DNA of 35,476 nucleotides from Clostridiales bacterium (GTDB lineage: Bacteria > Bacillota > Clostridia > Saccharofermentanales > Saccharofermentanaceae), in the NCBI GenBank assembly GCA_017509205.1, contig JAFWQF010000047.1, positions 1-35,476 on the forward strand, read 5' to 3'. Below the pieces are notes generated by a model that saw only the letters and a list, made by a program, of their open reading frames with translations, had not been told where the DNA came from and made no database searches. Each line of letters starts with the position of its first letter. Position 1 is the stretch's first letter. The translations under genes and the position numbers were made by a program. Of this stretch, positions 15,735-24,526 are shown in pieces.

Positions 15735-16703
15735 TCAGATCTTGTTGTCGGAACCGAGAACTTCCTTGATCTTGTGAGCAACGATAGCCTTAACGTTAGC
15801 ACGGCCGTCACCAAGATACTGACGGGGATCGAAATGATCAGGATGCTCAACGAAGTGCTTACGGATGCCTGCTGTCATGCCCAGACGGAGGTCGGAGTCG
15901 ATGTTGATCTTGCAGACTGCGAGCTTAGCTGCCTTACGGAGCTGCTCCTCAGGGATGCCGATAGCGTCAGGCATCTTACCGCCGAACTCGTTGATGATGG
16001 AAACGTACTCCTGAGGTACGGAAGAAGAACCGTGGAGAACGATAGGGAATCCGGGGATTCTCTTCATGCACTCTTCGAGAACGTCGAATCTGAGCGGCGG
16101 AGGTACGAGGATACCCTGCTCGTTTCTTGTGCACTGTGCAGGTGTGAACTTGTATGCGCCATGGGATGTACCGATAGCGATTGCGAGAGAGTCAACGCCT
16201 GTTCTGGAAACGAATTCCTCAACCTCTTCAGGTCTTGTGTAAGACTCGTTACCAGCCTCAACCTTAACGTCATCCTCGATACCAGCGAGAGTACCAAGCT
16301 CAGCCTCAACGACTACGCCGTGATCGTGAGCATACTCAGCAACCTTCTTGGACTCTGCAATGTTCTCTTCGAAGCTGTGGCTTGAATAGTCGATCATGAC
16401 AGATGTGAATCCGGAATCGATGCAGGACTTGCATGTCTCGAAATCAGCACCGTGGTCAAGGTGAAGAACCATAGGTACTTCAGGGTGAAGCTCTACAGCA
16501 GCCTTTACGAGGTGAACAAGATAGTCGTTGTTAGCATACTTTCTTGCACCTGCAGAAGCCTGAAGAATTACAGGTGACTTGAGTTCAGCAGCTGCTTCGG
16601 TGATGCCCTGAACGATTTCCATGTTGTTGACATTGAAAGCGCCGATTGCATAACCGCCATCATAAGCCTTTTTGAACATTTCGGTGGATGTTACTAATGC
16701 CAT
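15735..16703 (-). CDS. fba: Class II fructose-bisphosphate aldolase
   Basis: 322-aa zinc-dependent aldolase that splits fructose-1,6-bisphosphate into dihydroxyacetone phosphate and glyceraldehyde 3-phosphate, and works in reverse. The active-site motif HLDHGAD (81-87) gives catalytic Asp83 and zinc ligand His84; further zinc ligands are His181 in GTSHGAYKF and His224 in VLHGSSSVP. Length and the HGSSSVP form fit the FBA rather than the shorter tagatose-bisphosphate group, but a tagatose or ketose-bisphosphate specificity cannot be excluded. AAAGGAG lies 10 nt before the ATG. Monocistronic between its own promoter and terminator. Confidence 0.95.
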   Translation of the reverse strand: MALVTSTEMFKKAYDGGYAIGAFNVNNMEIVQGITEAAAELKSPVILQASAGARKYANNDYLVHLVKAAVELHPEVPMVLHLDHGADFETCKSCIDSGFTSVMIDYSSHSFEENIAESKKVAEYAHDHGVVVEAELGTLAGIEDDVKVEAGNESYTRPEEVEEFVSRTGVDSLAIAIGTSHGAYKFTPAQCTRNEQGILVPPPLRFDVLEECMKRIPGFPIVLHGSSSVPQEYVSIINEFGGKMPDAIGIPEEQLRKAAKLAVCKINIDSDLRLGMTAGIRKHFVEHPDHFDPRQYLGDGRANVKAIVAHKIKEVLGSDNKI

Positions 16704-16775
16704 AAGCGTTACGCTCCTTTAAATTATTTAATAAACTGGAAGCCCATACAGGGTTCCGCTTTTTATTACCGCTCT

Positions 16776-16804
16776 ATAATACTTTTCAGAGTTAGGCAAG
16801 TCAA
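16776..16804 (-). promoter_or_regulatory. Promoter of fba
   Basis: Minus strand TTGACT (16799-16804), 17-nt spacer, TATTAT (16776-16781). A good sigma-A promoter, with a ~70-nt leader that shows no clear structure. Confidence 0.7.
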
Positions 16805-16837
16805 CAATATTGAGTTTCAATTTTTGTTTTATTCACA

Positions 16838-17470
16838 TTAAACGAACGAATTCGAAGGCGTGATGAAACCGTTGTCATCAATACTCAAAGCATCCTGATT
16901 AAAAGCAAAGTCCACGGCCTTCTCACAGAGCTTGTAACAGTCTGTTGTAGACGCGGTCCTGGCAAAGCCCAAAGTCTTGGCAGTCTCAGTTATAAGGCTC
17001 TGTCTCGGGAGCCCTAACTGCTCTTCCGCAATGTCTATCACTGCCCTTGCCGCTTCCTGGACTGCTATATCTGAAGCTTTTCTGGGTTTTCCGCCTATTA
17101 CAGGGACTCTGTAGAACGGCAAGATTCCGTACGACGAGGCCTGATCTGCCCAAAGTATCTTTGTCCCTTCCCCTTCTTCACCGTCAAGTGACTGAAGCGT
17201 AAAAGGAAGCCTGGAATTTCTGACCAGATAGTCGCATCTGGCCTTAAGTTTGGCAGAACTCTTGAGAATACCCAGCATTTCAAGCATTTCAGCCGACACG
17301 ACGTCAAAACTGACCGGAGCTTCGGCCTGAACTATCTTTGTAACCAGTTCAGTCAGGGCCTTCGTATACAAAGGATCACAGAAAGTCTCGGCTGACATGG
17401 GCTTGAGCTTTACGTCAAGCCTTCTGTAGACCTGGGCGTGGCCTGTCAGTCCTGTTCCGGATTCAAAGTT
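16838..17470 (-). CDS. C-terminal DUF3320-type part of the DUF4011 helicase, in the -1 frame
   Basis: Open frame that continues the large helicase gene after an A9 run. Read from the slip point it gives NFESGTGLTGHAQVYRRLDVK, then the ATG at 17398 and the DUF3320-like module: YRRLDVKLKPMSAETFCDP..., QAEAPVSFDVVSAEML near 45-60, and a winged-helix-like C-terminus. In the family DUF3320 is normally fused to the same polypeptide. The only ATG (17398) has no ribosome site, and homology starts before it. So this is the end of the upstream protein (about 1,675 aa if joined by a -1 slip) and not an independent gene. It could also be a disrupted gene or a base-call error in the homopolymer. Confidence 0.75.
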   Translation of the reverse strand, partial: NFESGTGLTGHAQVYRRLDVKLKPMSAETFCDPLYTKALTELVTKIVQAEAPVSFDVVSAEMLEMLGILKSSAKLKARCDYLVRNSRLPFTLQSLDGEEGEGTKILWADQASSYGILPFYRVPVIGGKPRKASDIAVQEAARAVIDIAEEQLGLPRQSLITETAKTLGFARTASTTDCYKLCEKAVDFAFNQDALSIDDNGFITPSNSFV

Positions 17471-20400
17471 TTTTTTTGCTCCTCGTCTTCAGTAACAGGA
17501 GTCTCCTCCTCGACTATCGGACCTGTGCCGTCGATCACGGGGATCTCAGGTTCAGCCTCAGCTGTCTCAGAAACTGCTTCCTCTGCCTGCTTGGCAGCAT
17601 TCTCTGCAGCTTCGATCTTCTCGATGCACTGCGAGATGACTGAATCAGGATTCTCCCACCATTCAAGTGACCATACCCTGATTACGTTCCAGCCAAAGCC
17701 CTTCAGCACGGAGATCTGTGAGATTTCACGTGAAGTCGTGGTTCCCGCTTCGGCATAGCTCTTACCGTCAAGAAGGATTCCGAGACAATATTTGCCGGGA
17801 TCTTCAGGTGAGATAACGCCGATGTCGACCTTGAAACCGGACTTGCCGATATTACGGTCAGTGTTATATCCGAGCTTTGCGAGCCTTCCGCAGATATCAT
17901 CTGCAATGCCCGTAAACTTAAGGCTTCTGTCGATGATAGGAGCTGAAGATACTGTATTAACCGTCTCTCCGTCAGAAGATGCATCCCACACTTCGCTTCC
18001 TGCGGCATACTGCAGGAATCTCTTGAGTGCTCTGACGCCCTCGGAAGAAGATTCACTGATCTTTATCTGGTCAGCCGTAATGGATGAGAACACCTTCATT
18101 TCGAGACGTGAACGCGTTACCGCAACGTTCAGTCTTCTCCAGCCGCCGTCGCGGTTCAGAGGACCGAAGTTCATTATCATCCTACCGGTCTCGTCCTGGC
18201 CGTATCCGACAGAGAAAAGGATTACGTCTCTTTCATCACCCTGAACGTTCTCAAGGTTCTTGATGAATACAGGCTCTTCACCGCTGAATGCCCAGCTTTC
18301 AAGTTCGGGATCGGTCTTGCACTTCTCATCAAGGAGATCTTCGATGAGAGACTGCTGCTGGATGTTAAAGGTAACAACGCCGAGCGTCTGCTTTGATCGT
18401 ATCGGATCGTGGCAGCGCAGTGCTATCTCGTTAACGACGGCTTCTGCCTCTGCCCTGTTCGTTCTTGTCTTACCGCTGTCGAATGTACCCTCGATCATCT
18501 GCAGAGTGACCATCGAATTACGGTCGTCTGCTGACGGGAACGTATAAAGTTTTCCTTCATAGAAGAGTTTGTTGGAGAACGTGATAAGGCTTTCGTGACG
18601 GCTTCTGTAGTGCCAGAGCAGATGAAGCTCGGGCATGCTTACCGCGAGGCAGTCATCGAGGATGCTCTCCAAGTCTTCGATCTCATAGTTCTCATCGTCA
18701 AAGACCTGTTCCCTGAAGAATGACGTAGGCGGCATCTGCTTTGGGTCGCCGACAATGATCGCGTTCTTGCCTCTTGCTATTACGCCGACAGCTTTGCATG
18801 TGGGCAGCTGTGAAGCCTCGTCGAAGATAACGACATCGAACGTGGATTCCTTATTCGGAGCAAGATACTGAGTGCATGACAGAGGGCTCATGAGAACGCA
18901 GGGACAAAGCTTAATCATGACCTTGCCGATCTTTGAGAACAGAGTCCTTATTGAGACTCCCCTGCCGCCGCTCTTTATCGCGTGCTGCAGTATGCCTAAT
19001 GCGGACATCGCATTGGCATCCTTGGTAAGGTTCGGAAGATTCTTGGCTATCCTTAAATAGATCTCCTGGCGTGTAAGCTTTTCGAACTCATTGCCAAGAG
19101 TGTTAAGTCTTGCGATCTTCTCTTCAAATACGGATGCGCTGAAATCCCTGAAAGTCTCAGTGCTGTCGATAATGAGTGTTACGAGGCTCTTTGCATATTC
19201 CTTGCGGAAAGCCGGAACGAGCATGTCAGATTTTATCCTGCCTTCTTCGTAGGCTCTTACGAGTCCGCTTATCTTGAGATCGTTACACTTCTTGGAAGAC
19301 CTGTTGAAAGCAACCTTTGGCCTGATCAGATCTGCGTTTGCAGCAAGTTCATCGACCATGGCCTTCTTGTCACTCAAGAGTCCGTTATCAGGCGCAAGGA
19401 CAGCGTCCTCAAATGCATATGTATTCTTGAGAACGTTATAGGCATTCTCAAGGTTCTTTCCAGCAGCAACAAACGCGGAAGCAGCAGCGCAGGCACCCTG
19501 ATTAGCCGCAAGAACGCATCTCGCGTTTCCGGAGATATCGCATGCGTCCGCTTCATTCATGAGCGCGAGGCTGCGCGTGTTGAGATTTGATACTGTATTG
19601 ATGTCAAAGCACGGGAGCGGTGCCTGGGGATTGTAGAGACCGCCAAGATATGTGGCATCCTGTGTAAGGCCCTGTCTGATCGATGCTTCAAGCCTCTGAA
19701 CAGCAACGAGCGCATCAAAAGCGGGCCCTAAGTTGTCCTTTGCGGCACCTGACTTGTCGAATACCCTTACCTGCTTGTACAGGCCGCTGATCGCGAAAGA
19801 CTTACCGAGCCCGCCCTTTGCATTTGCGGCATTCAGCTCAGCCTGAAGTCTTAAACCGTCAAGCGCAAAGAATCCGTCCGCCCAGCCTGCTGCAAGAGCG
19901 TTTCTCTGCATCCAATAAGCATTAGAGGCCTGGCACAGACCGTCAAGTCTGACGCTCAAAGACCTGAAGTCACGGCAAGAAAGCCATGACGCGGGAAGTC
20001 CGAGCGTTGAAAGTTCATAGATGGCAGCTGCAAGACGAAGATATGTCTTCGTTTTCAGGTTGCTTCCATCTGTTCCCATTACGTTGCAAGCAGTCTGGTC
20101 TGTCCACTGCTTGAAGCCGTTAAAGGCATTTTCAAATTCAGCATATGCGCTGTAGAAAGCTTCACAGGCTCTTCCGAGATTCTGCTTTGATTCCTGAGAA
20201 AATTCCGTAGCCTTAACAAATGAAAGCTTTCCGCCAAGGTCACCTGATGAAGCGACAAGCTCGCCGAGATTTGCTTCAATCTCATTTACCCTTGCTTCAG
20301 AAGCCTCATTTATGAAACCTTCATCAAACGGCATGATGTCAGGAGCGCTCTCGTTTGCTGCAAACATGTTGACGAGTTCGAAAAGCGACATTCCGCATCC

Positions 20401-21864
20401 GCGTCTGACGTGAAGGTCTTTTGCGTATTTGTCGAGTTCTGCTCTTCTGGAAGATATCTCATTAAGCTGCTTGTCAAAATCCTCGCTGTTGGGCAGCTTG
20501 GCTCTTACCTCGCTTGCCTCCTTAAGCTGATTGAGGACATGGCTCTTCCTGACCTTATTAGAATGGAGCTCAAGGCAGAACGGAGCAATGCCGATCCTGT
20601 CGAGACGTGAATAAACAACATCGAGAGCGGCTTTCTTTTCGGATGCGAAAAGGACAGTCTTGCCGTTTGCCAGACAATTGGCGATTATCGATGTGATAGT
20701 TTGTGATTTACCCGTTCCCGGAGGGCCGTGAAGAACAAAGCTCTCTCCCTCATAGCTTTCAGTGGGAGTTGCGGCAGCAATGGCTTTAAGCTGTGAACTG
20801 TCGGCTGTGATCGGAAGCAGCACTTCGCTCTCACTGACGTCCTTCATGGTAGTCAGATCCTTCGCATTCCATGAAAGAACGCCGTCAATCAGGCTCTTTA
20901 CGACTTTATTGGCAGAGATCTCTTCGCGGTGGCTGTGCATGTCGTTCCACATGACGAACTGTGAGAACGAGAAATTGCCGAGCACGCAGGATTCAATGAC
21001 TTCCCAGCCATTCATCCCGGCGATGTGAGCCTTGACCAGCTCGAAAACAGCGGCAACGTTAATTCCGTGCTCATCGACGGGCAGGTCTCCCTGAAGCTCC
21101 GAAACATCAATTCCGAAGTCCTGTCTGAGCTTTTCAAGTATGGTGATATTGAACTGCGTATCTTCTTCACGCTTACGCATCGCATATCCGAGAAGAATGG
21201 ACTTACGGACGAGTTCAACCGGGATAAGCAGGATTGGAGCGTAGTAAGGATCTGTCTTGTCCTTCTCCACCCACTTAAGGAAACCCACGGCAAGATAAAG
21301 CGTGCTCGCACCGTTTTCTTCGATGGAGGCCTTTGCGCCTCTGTAGAGTTCCTTGATCTTCGTATCAAGATCTGCGGAAGTAAGCGAAGAGCAAAGCTTC
21401 CCCTTACTCATTTCAGAAGATATGTATTCATTGAATTCCTTGGTCTTGGCAAGGTCTTCGATCGAATATTCCTTGGCAGGAATGCCGGAAGCCGCCTTCT
21501 TGGCAGGCTCTTTCTTTTCCTCTGCAGGTGCTGTTGTCTCAGGGAGAGTGGCAGGCTCGGCAGCTGCTTCAATGGCAGCCTGCGCTGTTTCAGCATTCTC
21601 AGCAGGCGCTTCTTCGGCAGTTGTACCGGCAGGCTTTTCTTCTTCCTTATCAGCCTTCTTGTCAGGGCTCTTACGGGGAATAATGCGGTATTCCTTGTTA
21701 TCCACAAGAGTATCTTCAAGATCACCGCATCCCGGAACGAACAAAGGCACACAATTGCCCTTGATCCTCAGGTTTAAAAGACTGTTGCGGGTTGAAAGAT
21801 CGAGGAGTTTGCGCTCCCACAGATCAAATTTTACAGAAGCTCTGTCATTAGTATTTTCAGCCAT
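17446..21864 (-). CDS. Large DUF4011-type SF1 helicase with C-terminal Vsr/REase-like nuclease domain
   Basis: 1,472-aa reading frame. The N-terminus KFDLWERKLLDLSTRNSLLNLR is the DUF4011 signature. A Pro/Ala/Glu low-complexity insert lies at about 70-140. Superfamily 1 helicase motifs follow: Walker A GPPGTGKSQT (near 378), DEASQLP (near 1013), GDPKQMPP, WHYRSRHESLI, QGDERDVI and VAVTRSR. The last domain (about 1340-1450; FKVDIGVI, GILLDGKSY, VIRVWSLEWW) is the Vsr/MTES_1575-type endonuclease fold. The frame stops shortly after an A9 run (17469-17477), and the DUF3320 end continues in the -1 frame. GGAGG ribosome site 9 nt before the ATG. DNA repair or phage defence are common guesses for this family; neither is proven. 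It follows the YgjP-like gene by 61 nt. Confidence 0.9.
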   Translation of the reverse strand: MAENTNDRASVKFDLWERKLLDLSTRNSLLNLRIKGNCVPLFVPGCGDLEDTLVDNKEYRIIPRKSPDKKADKEEEKPAGTTAEEAPAENAETAQAAIEAAAEPATLPETTAPAEEKKEPAKKAASGIPAKEYSIEDLAKTKEFNEYISSEMSKGKLCSSLTSADLDTKIKELYRGAKASIEENGASTLYLAVGFLKWVEKDKTDPYYAPILLIPVELVRKSILLGYAMRKREEDTQFNITILEKLRQDFGIDVSELQGDLPVDEHGINVAAVFELVKAHIAGMNGWEVIESCVLGNFSFSQFVMWNDMHSHREEISANKVVKSLIDGVLSWNAKDLTTMKDVSESEVLLPITADSSQLKAIAAATPTESYEGESFVLHGPPGTGKSQTITSIIANCLANGKTVLFASEKKAALDVVYSRLDRIGIAPFCLELHSNKVRKSHVLNQLKEASEVRAKLPNSEDFDKQLNEISSRRAELDKYAKDLHVRRGCGMSLFELVNMFAANESAPDIMPFDEGFINEASEARVNEIEANLGELVASSGDLGGKLSFVKATEFSQESKQNLGRACEAFYSAYAEFENAFNGFKQWTDQTACNVMGTDGSNLKTKTYLRLAAAIYELSTLGLPASWLSCRDFRSLSVRLDGLCQASNAYWMQRNALAAGWADGFFALDGLRLQAELNAANAKGGLGKSFAISGLYKQVRVFDKSGAAKDNLGPAFDALVAVQRLEASIRQGLTQDATYLGGLYNPQAPLPCFDINTVSNLNTRSLALMNEADACDISGNARCVLAANQGACAAASAFVAAGKNLENAYNVLKNTYAFEDAVLAPDNGLLSDKKAMVDELAANADLIRPKVAFNRSSKKCNDLKISGLVRAYEEGRIKSDMLVPAFRKEYAKSLVTLIIDSTETFRDFSASVFEEKIARLNTLGNEFEKLTRQEIYLRIAKNLPNLTKDANAMSALGILQHAIKSGGRGVSIRTLFSKIGKVMIKLCPCVLMSPLSCTQYLAPNKESTFDVVIFDEASQLPTCKAVGVIARGKNAIIVGDPKQMPPTSFFREQVFDDENYEIEDLESILDDCLAVSMPELHLLWHYRSRHESLITFSNKLFYEGKLYTFPSADDRNSMVTLQMIEGTFDSGKTRTNRAEAEAVVNEIALRCHDPIRSKQTLGVVTFNIQQQSLIEDLLDEKCKTDPELESWAFSGEEPVFIKNLENVQGDERDVILFSVGYGQDETGRMIMNFGPLNRDGGWRRLNVAVTRSRLEMKVFSSITADQIKISESSSEGVRALKRFLQYAAGSEVWDASSDGETVNTVSSAPIIDRSLKFTGIADDICGRLAKLGYNTDRNIGKSGFKVDIGVISPEDPGKYCLGILLDGKSYAEAGTTTSREISQISVLKGFGWNVIRVWSLEWWENPDSVISQCIEKIEAAENAAKQAEEAVSETAEAEPEIPVIDGTGPIVEEETPVTEDEEQKKTLNPEQD
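17469..17477 (-). other. A9 slippery run at the frame break
   Basis: Nine consecutive A on the coding strand, in frame as CAA AAA AAA ACT. Re-reading one A (a -1 shift, or one A added during transcription) joins both frames exactly and avoids the TGA at 17446-17448. Confidence 0.7.
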
Positions 21865-21925
21865 GGCTCAAATCCTCCGGTACAAGAAGAATTATATACT
21901 AAAAACGCACTTATTTTTTATATTT

Positions 21926-22495
21926 TTATTGCTTTCCGTTGAGAATCTTCCGCCTGATCTTATAGTCGGGGATTATGCTTCCGACGATGTCCCAAAAAGC
22001 CTGCGAATGGTTCGGAACGAGGAAATGCGAAAGCTCATGGACGACCACATATTCAACCAGAGCGGGATCTTTTTCGGCAAGTCTCGTGCTGAACTTCAAT
22101 ACTCCCCTTCTATTCATGCACTCGCCCCAGAAAGACCTGTAATGACCGATCATAATCTTGGAAGGATATTTGACTCCCCTTGTCGCAAAGTAAGGCATAT
22201 GCCTCATGATAAGCTCATCGATGAGGATCTTAAGGTCTTCTTCATCTTCCTTGCTGATGTTCTTCCACTTGTCCTCATCAGCGTTTCTTACGGCAGTCTC
22301 ATCAAGAGCCTTCTTAAAAAATGAAGATTTGGATACTATGAACTTCTCGGCTTCTGCGTAGCTTACCCAATAAGGCATTGATGCATAAAGGGAGCCGTCC
22401 CTTCTTACGCGGACGTTGATGTTCTTCACGCGCTTGCGCTCGAATTCAACGATCACGGCCCTTCCGCCAATATCTATTATCCTGGTTGTACTCAC
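21926..22495 (-). CDS. YgjP/SprT-like zinc metallopeptidase (DUF45 family)
   Basis: 189-aa protein of the YgjP family of metal-dependent hydrolases. The zinc motif is HELSH (His153, Glu154, His157) in EYVVVHELSHFLVPNHSQAFW, with the third ligand probably His163. The preceding RSFWGECMNRRGVLKFSTRL (120-139) matches the family's usual WGSC...G.i.fN..L pattern. GTG start at 22495, 14 nt after the acyl-CoA ligase stop, with only a weak AAGG ribosome site, so coupling to the upstream gene is likely. Often predicted to act as a protease, with the physiological substrate unknown. Confidence 0.88.
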   Translation of the reverse strand: MSTTRIIDIGGRAVIVEFERKRVKNINVRVRRDGSLYASMPYWVSYAEAEKFIVSKSSFFKKALDETAVRNADEDKWKNISKEDEEDLKILIDELIMRHMPYFATRGVKYPSKIMIGHYRSFWGECMNRRGVLKFSTRLAEKDPALVEYVVVHELSHFLVPNHSQAFWDIVGSIIPDYKIRRKILNGKQ

Positions 22496-22509
22496 TTGAA
22501 AATAAGGCC

Positions 22510-24372
22510 TTAAGCCTTGAGCATCTTATCGAAGTTCTTGCCGTTCATCTCGTACATGGTGCGTCCGCACTCTGCAAGGCGGCCTTCGATGTGTTCCTGC
22601 TCCTTGGGACGCTTGATCTTGAGCGTTGTAGTCTTGATCATGTCCTCTTCGGAGAACACGAAGTTACGTACGATCTTATACTGAGGCATCTTGTGGTTTG
22701 CCTCATGCATCATGTCATTGAGATATGTCTCGACCTGTGAATCATCAGGCTCGGTCTTAAGACCCAGTTCAGAACCGATAGCCTTACGGTCGATAAGGAG
22801 CTTCGCGCAGATGTCGATTGCTTCACGGTCGTTTCTGTTGCCCCAGACGAATGCCTCGGAAACACCCTTGATCTCGGTAAGGACTGCCTCGATCTCCTCA
22901 GGGAAAGCCTTCTTTCCGTTGGTAAGAACGATCATGGACTTAACGCGGCCCGTGATATGAATGGATCCGGTCTTGTCTATGTAACCCATGTCGCCCGTAT
23001 GAAACCACCCGTCAGAATCGATGGCTTCAGCAGTAGCCTCTTCGTTCTCATAGTATCCGAGCATGACACAGTCGGACTTGGTAAGGATCTCGCCTACTGC
23101 CTTCGGACCTTTGCCTTCGGCATCGATAGCTACTGTAATGCCCGGGAGCGGACGTCCTACGGAACCGTGCACGTCGCATGCCTCATTGGTAACTGAGATA
23201 ACCGGAGAAGTCTCCGTAAGGCCGTAACCCATATAGAACTGAAGACCAAAATCGGTAAAAGCATCGATGTACTTCTTGTCGATTCCGGCACCGCCGATTA
23301 CGATCATCCTGAAATTACCGCCGAGCTTATCTAAGATGTCACGGAATATGTTGCGTCTTACGTCAATTCCGATGTGCTTTAAGAACCTTGTTACAGGTCT
23401 TGCGACTGCTATTATCTTCTCCTTGCCCGAAGACTTGATTCCGTCTTCGATCTTTTCGTAGATGTTCTCGAAAAGCAGAGGAACGGAAATGCATACGTCA
23501 GGCTTCCATTCTTCCATGTTCTTTACGATGTAACGCAGACCGTCGCACATGCAGATGCAGGCGCCGCATGAAAGAATAAAGAAATCGCAGGTGTTCTCAA
23601 ATGTATGGTGAAGCGGCAGGATCGAGAATGCACGGTCGCCGCGTCTTACGTCCAGTGTCTGCGAGATCGCATAGACATTGGAGCAGATGTTTTCATGAGA
23701 AAGCAGAACGCCCTTACTCATCGAAGTCGTTCCTGACGTGAAGAGTATGATCTTAGCAGCTTTTGCGTCGATCGGGGTATTCTCGAACTTGGTGTCGCCC
23801 TCTTCCCTGAGCTTTTGGCCTTCCTTTATCCAGTCGTAGATGTCCACGAACCTGTCATCGTCCTCGGGCCAGGTATCCTCAGGCTTTTTGCCGGAAAGTC
23901 CGTCTTTATAGAAGATAACGAACTTCTCGAGCGGAATGTCGAGCTCGCCTGATTTGATTTTCTCGGCGATGGAAAGCATCATCTTATGATGTTTGTGCTG
24001 ATAGAAGATAACGCGGCTTCCTGATCTTACGAGGAGCTGGATGAGCTCGTCCTCAGGAAGTGCCCTGTCGAGCGGGACTCCTACCGAGTTTGAAGAAAGG
24101 ATCGCATTATAAGAAACAAACCATTCATAGGCATTCTCACCTACGACGGCAAGTCTTTCACCCGAATAGTCGCTGTTGAGGATGTATGTGGCAAGACCAG
24201 TTATGTCATTGCCATACTCAAAATAAGTCCTGTGGACCTCTGAAAGCTTGGGTGATCTTCTGAAAATGAAAGCATCAAGTTCGGGGAACCTGGCGCAGGT
24301 CTTAACGACAAGATCTCTTATATCAGTAAACTTTTCTGCCGTATATATAGCTGTGCCCTTTACGGGATTCAT
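22510..24372 (-). CDS. Long-chain acyl-CoA synthetase / AMP-dependent ligase
   Basis: 620-aa adenylate-forming enzyme, probably fatty acid--CoA ligase. Motifs in order are the P-loop LFTSGTTSMSKG (near 209), the GYGLTETSPV motif A5 (near 381), GWFHTGDMGYID (near 455), and GRVKSMIVLTNGKKAFPEEIE (near 475-495), whose Lys/Glu pattern is typical of long-chain acyl-CoA synthetases. The N-terminal residues resemble the FadD/FAA form. GGAGG lies 6 nt before the ATG. A plsC acyltransferase gene is divergent next door, so fatty-acid activation for lipid synthesis or turnover is a reasonable inference. First gene of the probable operon with the YgjP-like protein. Confidence 0.92.
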   Translation of the reverse strand: MNPVKGTAIYTAEKFTDIRDLVVKTCARFPELDAFIFRRSPKLSEVHRTYFEYGNDITGLATYILNSDYSGERLAVVGENAYEWFVSYNAILSSNSVGVPLDRALPEDELIQLLVRSGSRVIFYQHKHHKMMLSIAEKIKSGELDIPLEKFVIFYKDGLSGKKPEDTWPEDDDRFVDIYDWIKEGQKLREEGDTKFENTPIDAKAAKIILFTSGTTSMSKGVLLSHENICSNVYAISQTLDVRRGDRAFSILPLHHTFENTCDFFILSCGACICMCDGLRYIVKNMEEWKPDVCISVPLLFENIYEKIEDGIKSSGKEKIIAVARPVTRFLKHIGIDVRRNIFRDILDKLGGNFRMIVIGGAGIDKKYIDAFTDFGLQFYMGYGLTETSPVISVTNEACDVHGSVGRPLPGITVAIDAEGKGPKAVGEILTKSDCVMLGYYENEEATAEAIDSDGWFHTGDMGYIDKTGSIHITGRVKSMIVLTNGKKAFPEEIEAVLTEIKGVSEAFVWGNRNDREAIDICAKLLIDRKAIGSELGLKTEPDDSQVETYLNDMMHEANHKMPQYKIVRNFVFSEEDMIKTTTLKIKRPKEQEHIEGRLAECGRTMYEMNGKNFDKMLKA

Positions 24373-24411
24373 ATAATTCCTCCGTCACATGACGCAATTT
24401 AAGCAATAGAA

Positions 24412-24420
24412 AATATAACA
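24412..24420 (-). promoter_or_regulatory. Extended -10 promoter of the acyl-CoA ligase gene
   Basis: Minus-strand TGTTATATT (hexamer 24412-24417), about 40 nt before the ATG. The -35 is not convincing. Confidence 0.4.
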
Positions 24421-24465
24421 TACTTATCAGATTTTATACAACAAATCGCTCTTTTGAATAAAATG

Positions 24466-24494
24466 TTGGAACAATAAAACTTTTGAGGTATATT
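24466..24494 (+). promoter_or_regulatory. Promoter of plsC
   Basis: TTGGAA (24466-24471), 17-nt spacer, TATATT (24489-24494), followed by the GAGGGG ribosome site about 10 nt before the ATG at 24527. Confidence 0.6.
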
Positions 24495-24526
24495 AATTAA
24501 ATCTATAAAGCCAAAGAGGGGTATTT

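Noticed and set aside
21025..21777. Long open frame opposite the DUF4011 helicase (and several like it opposite gltX, glnS and others)
   Set aside because: Antisense shadow of a well-supported gene: no ribosome site, no recognisable domain, low-complexity composition from the complementary strand.
16838..24372. A complete phage-defence island around the DUF4011 helicase
   Set aside because: Neighbours are an acyl-CoA ligase, a YgjP-like protease and an aldolase, with no integrase, methylase or toxin-like gene, so an island is not supported.
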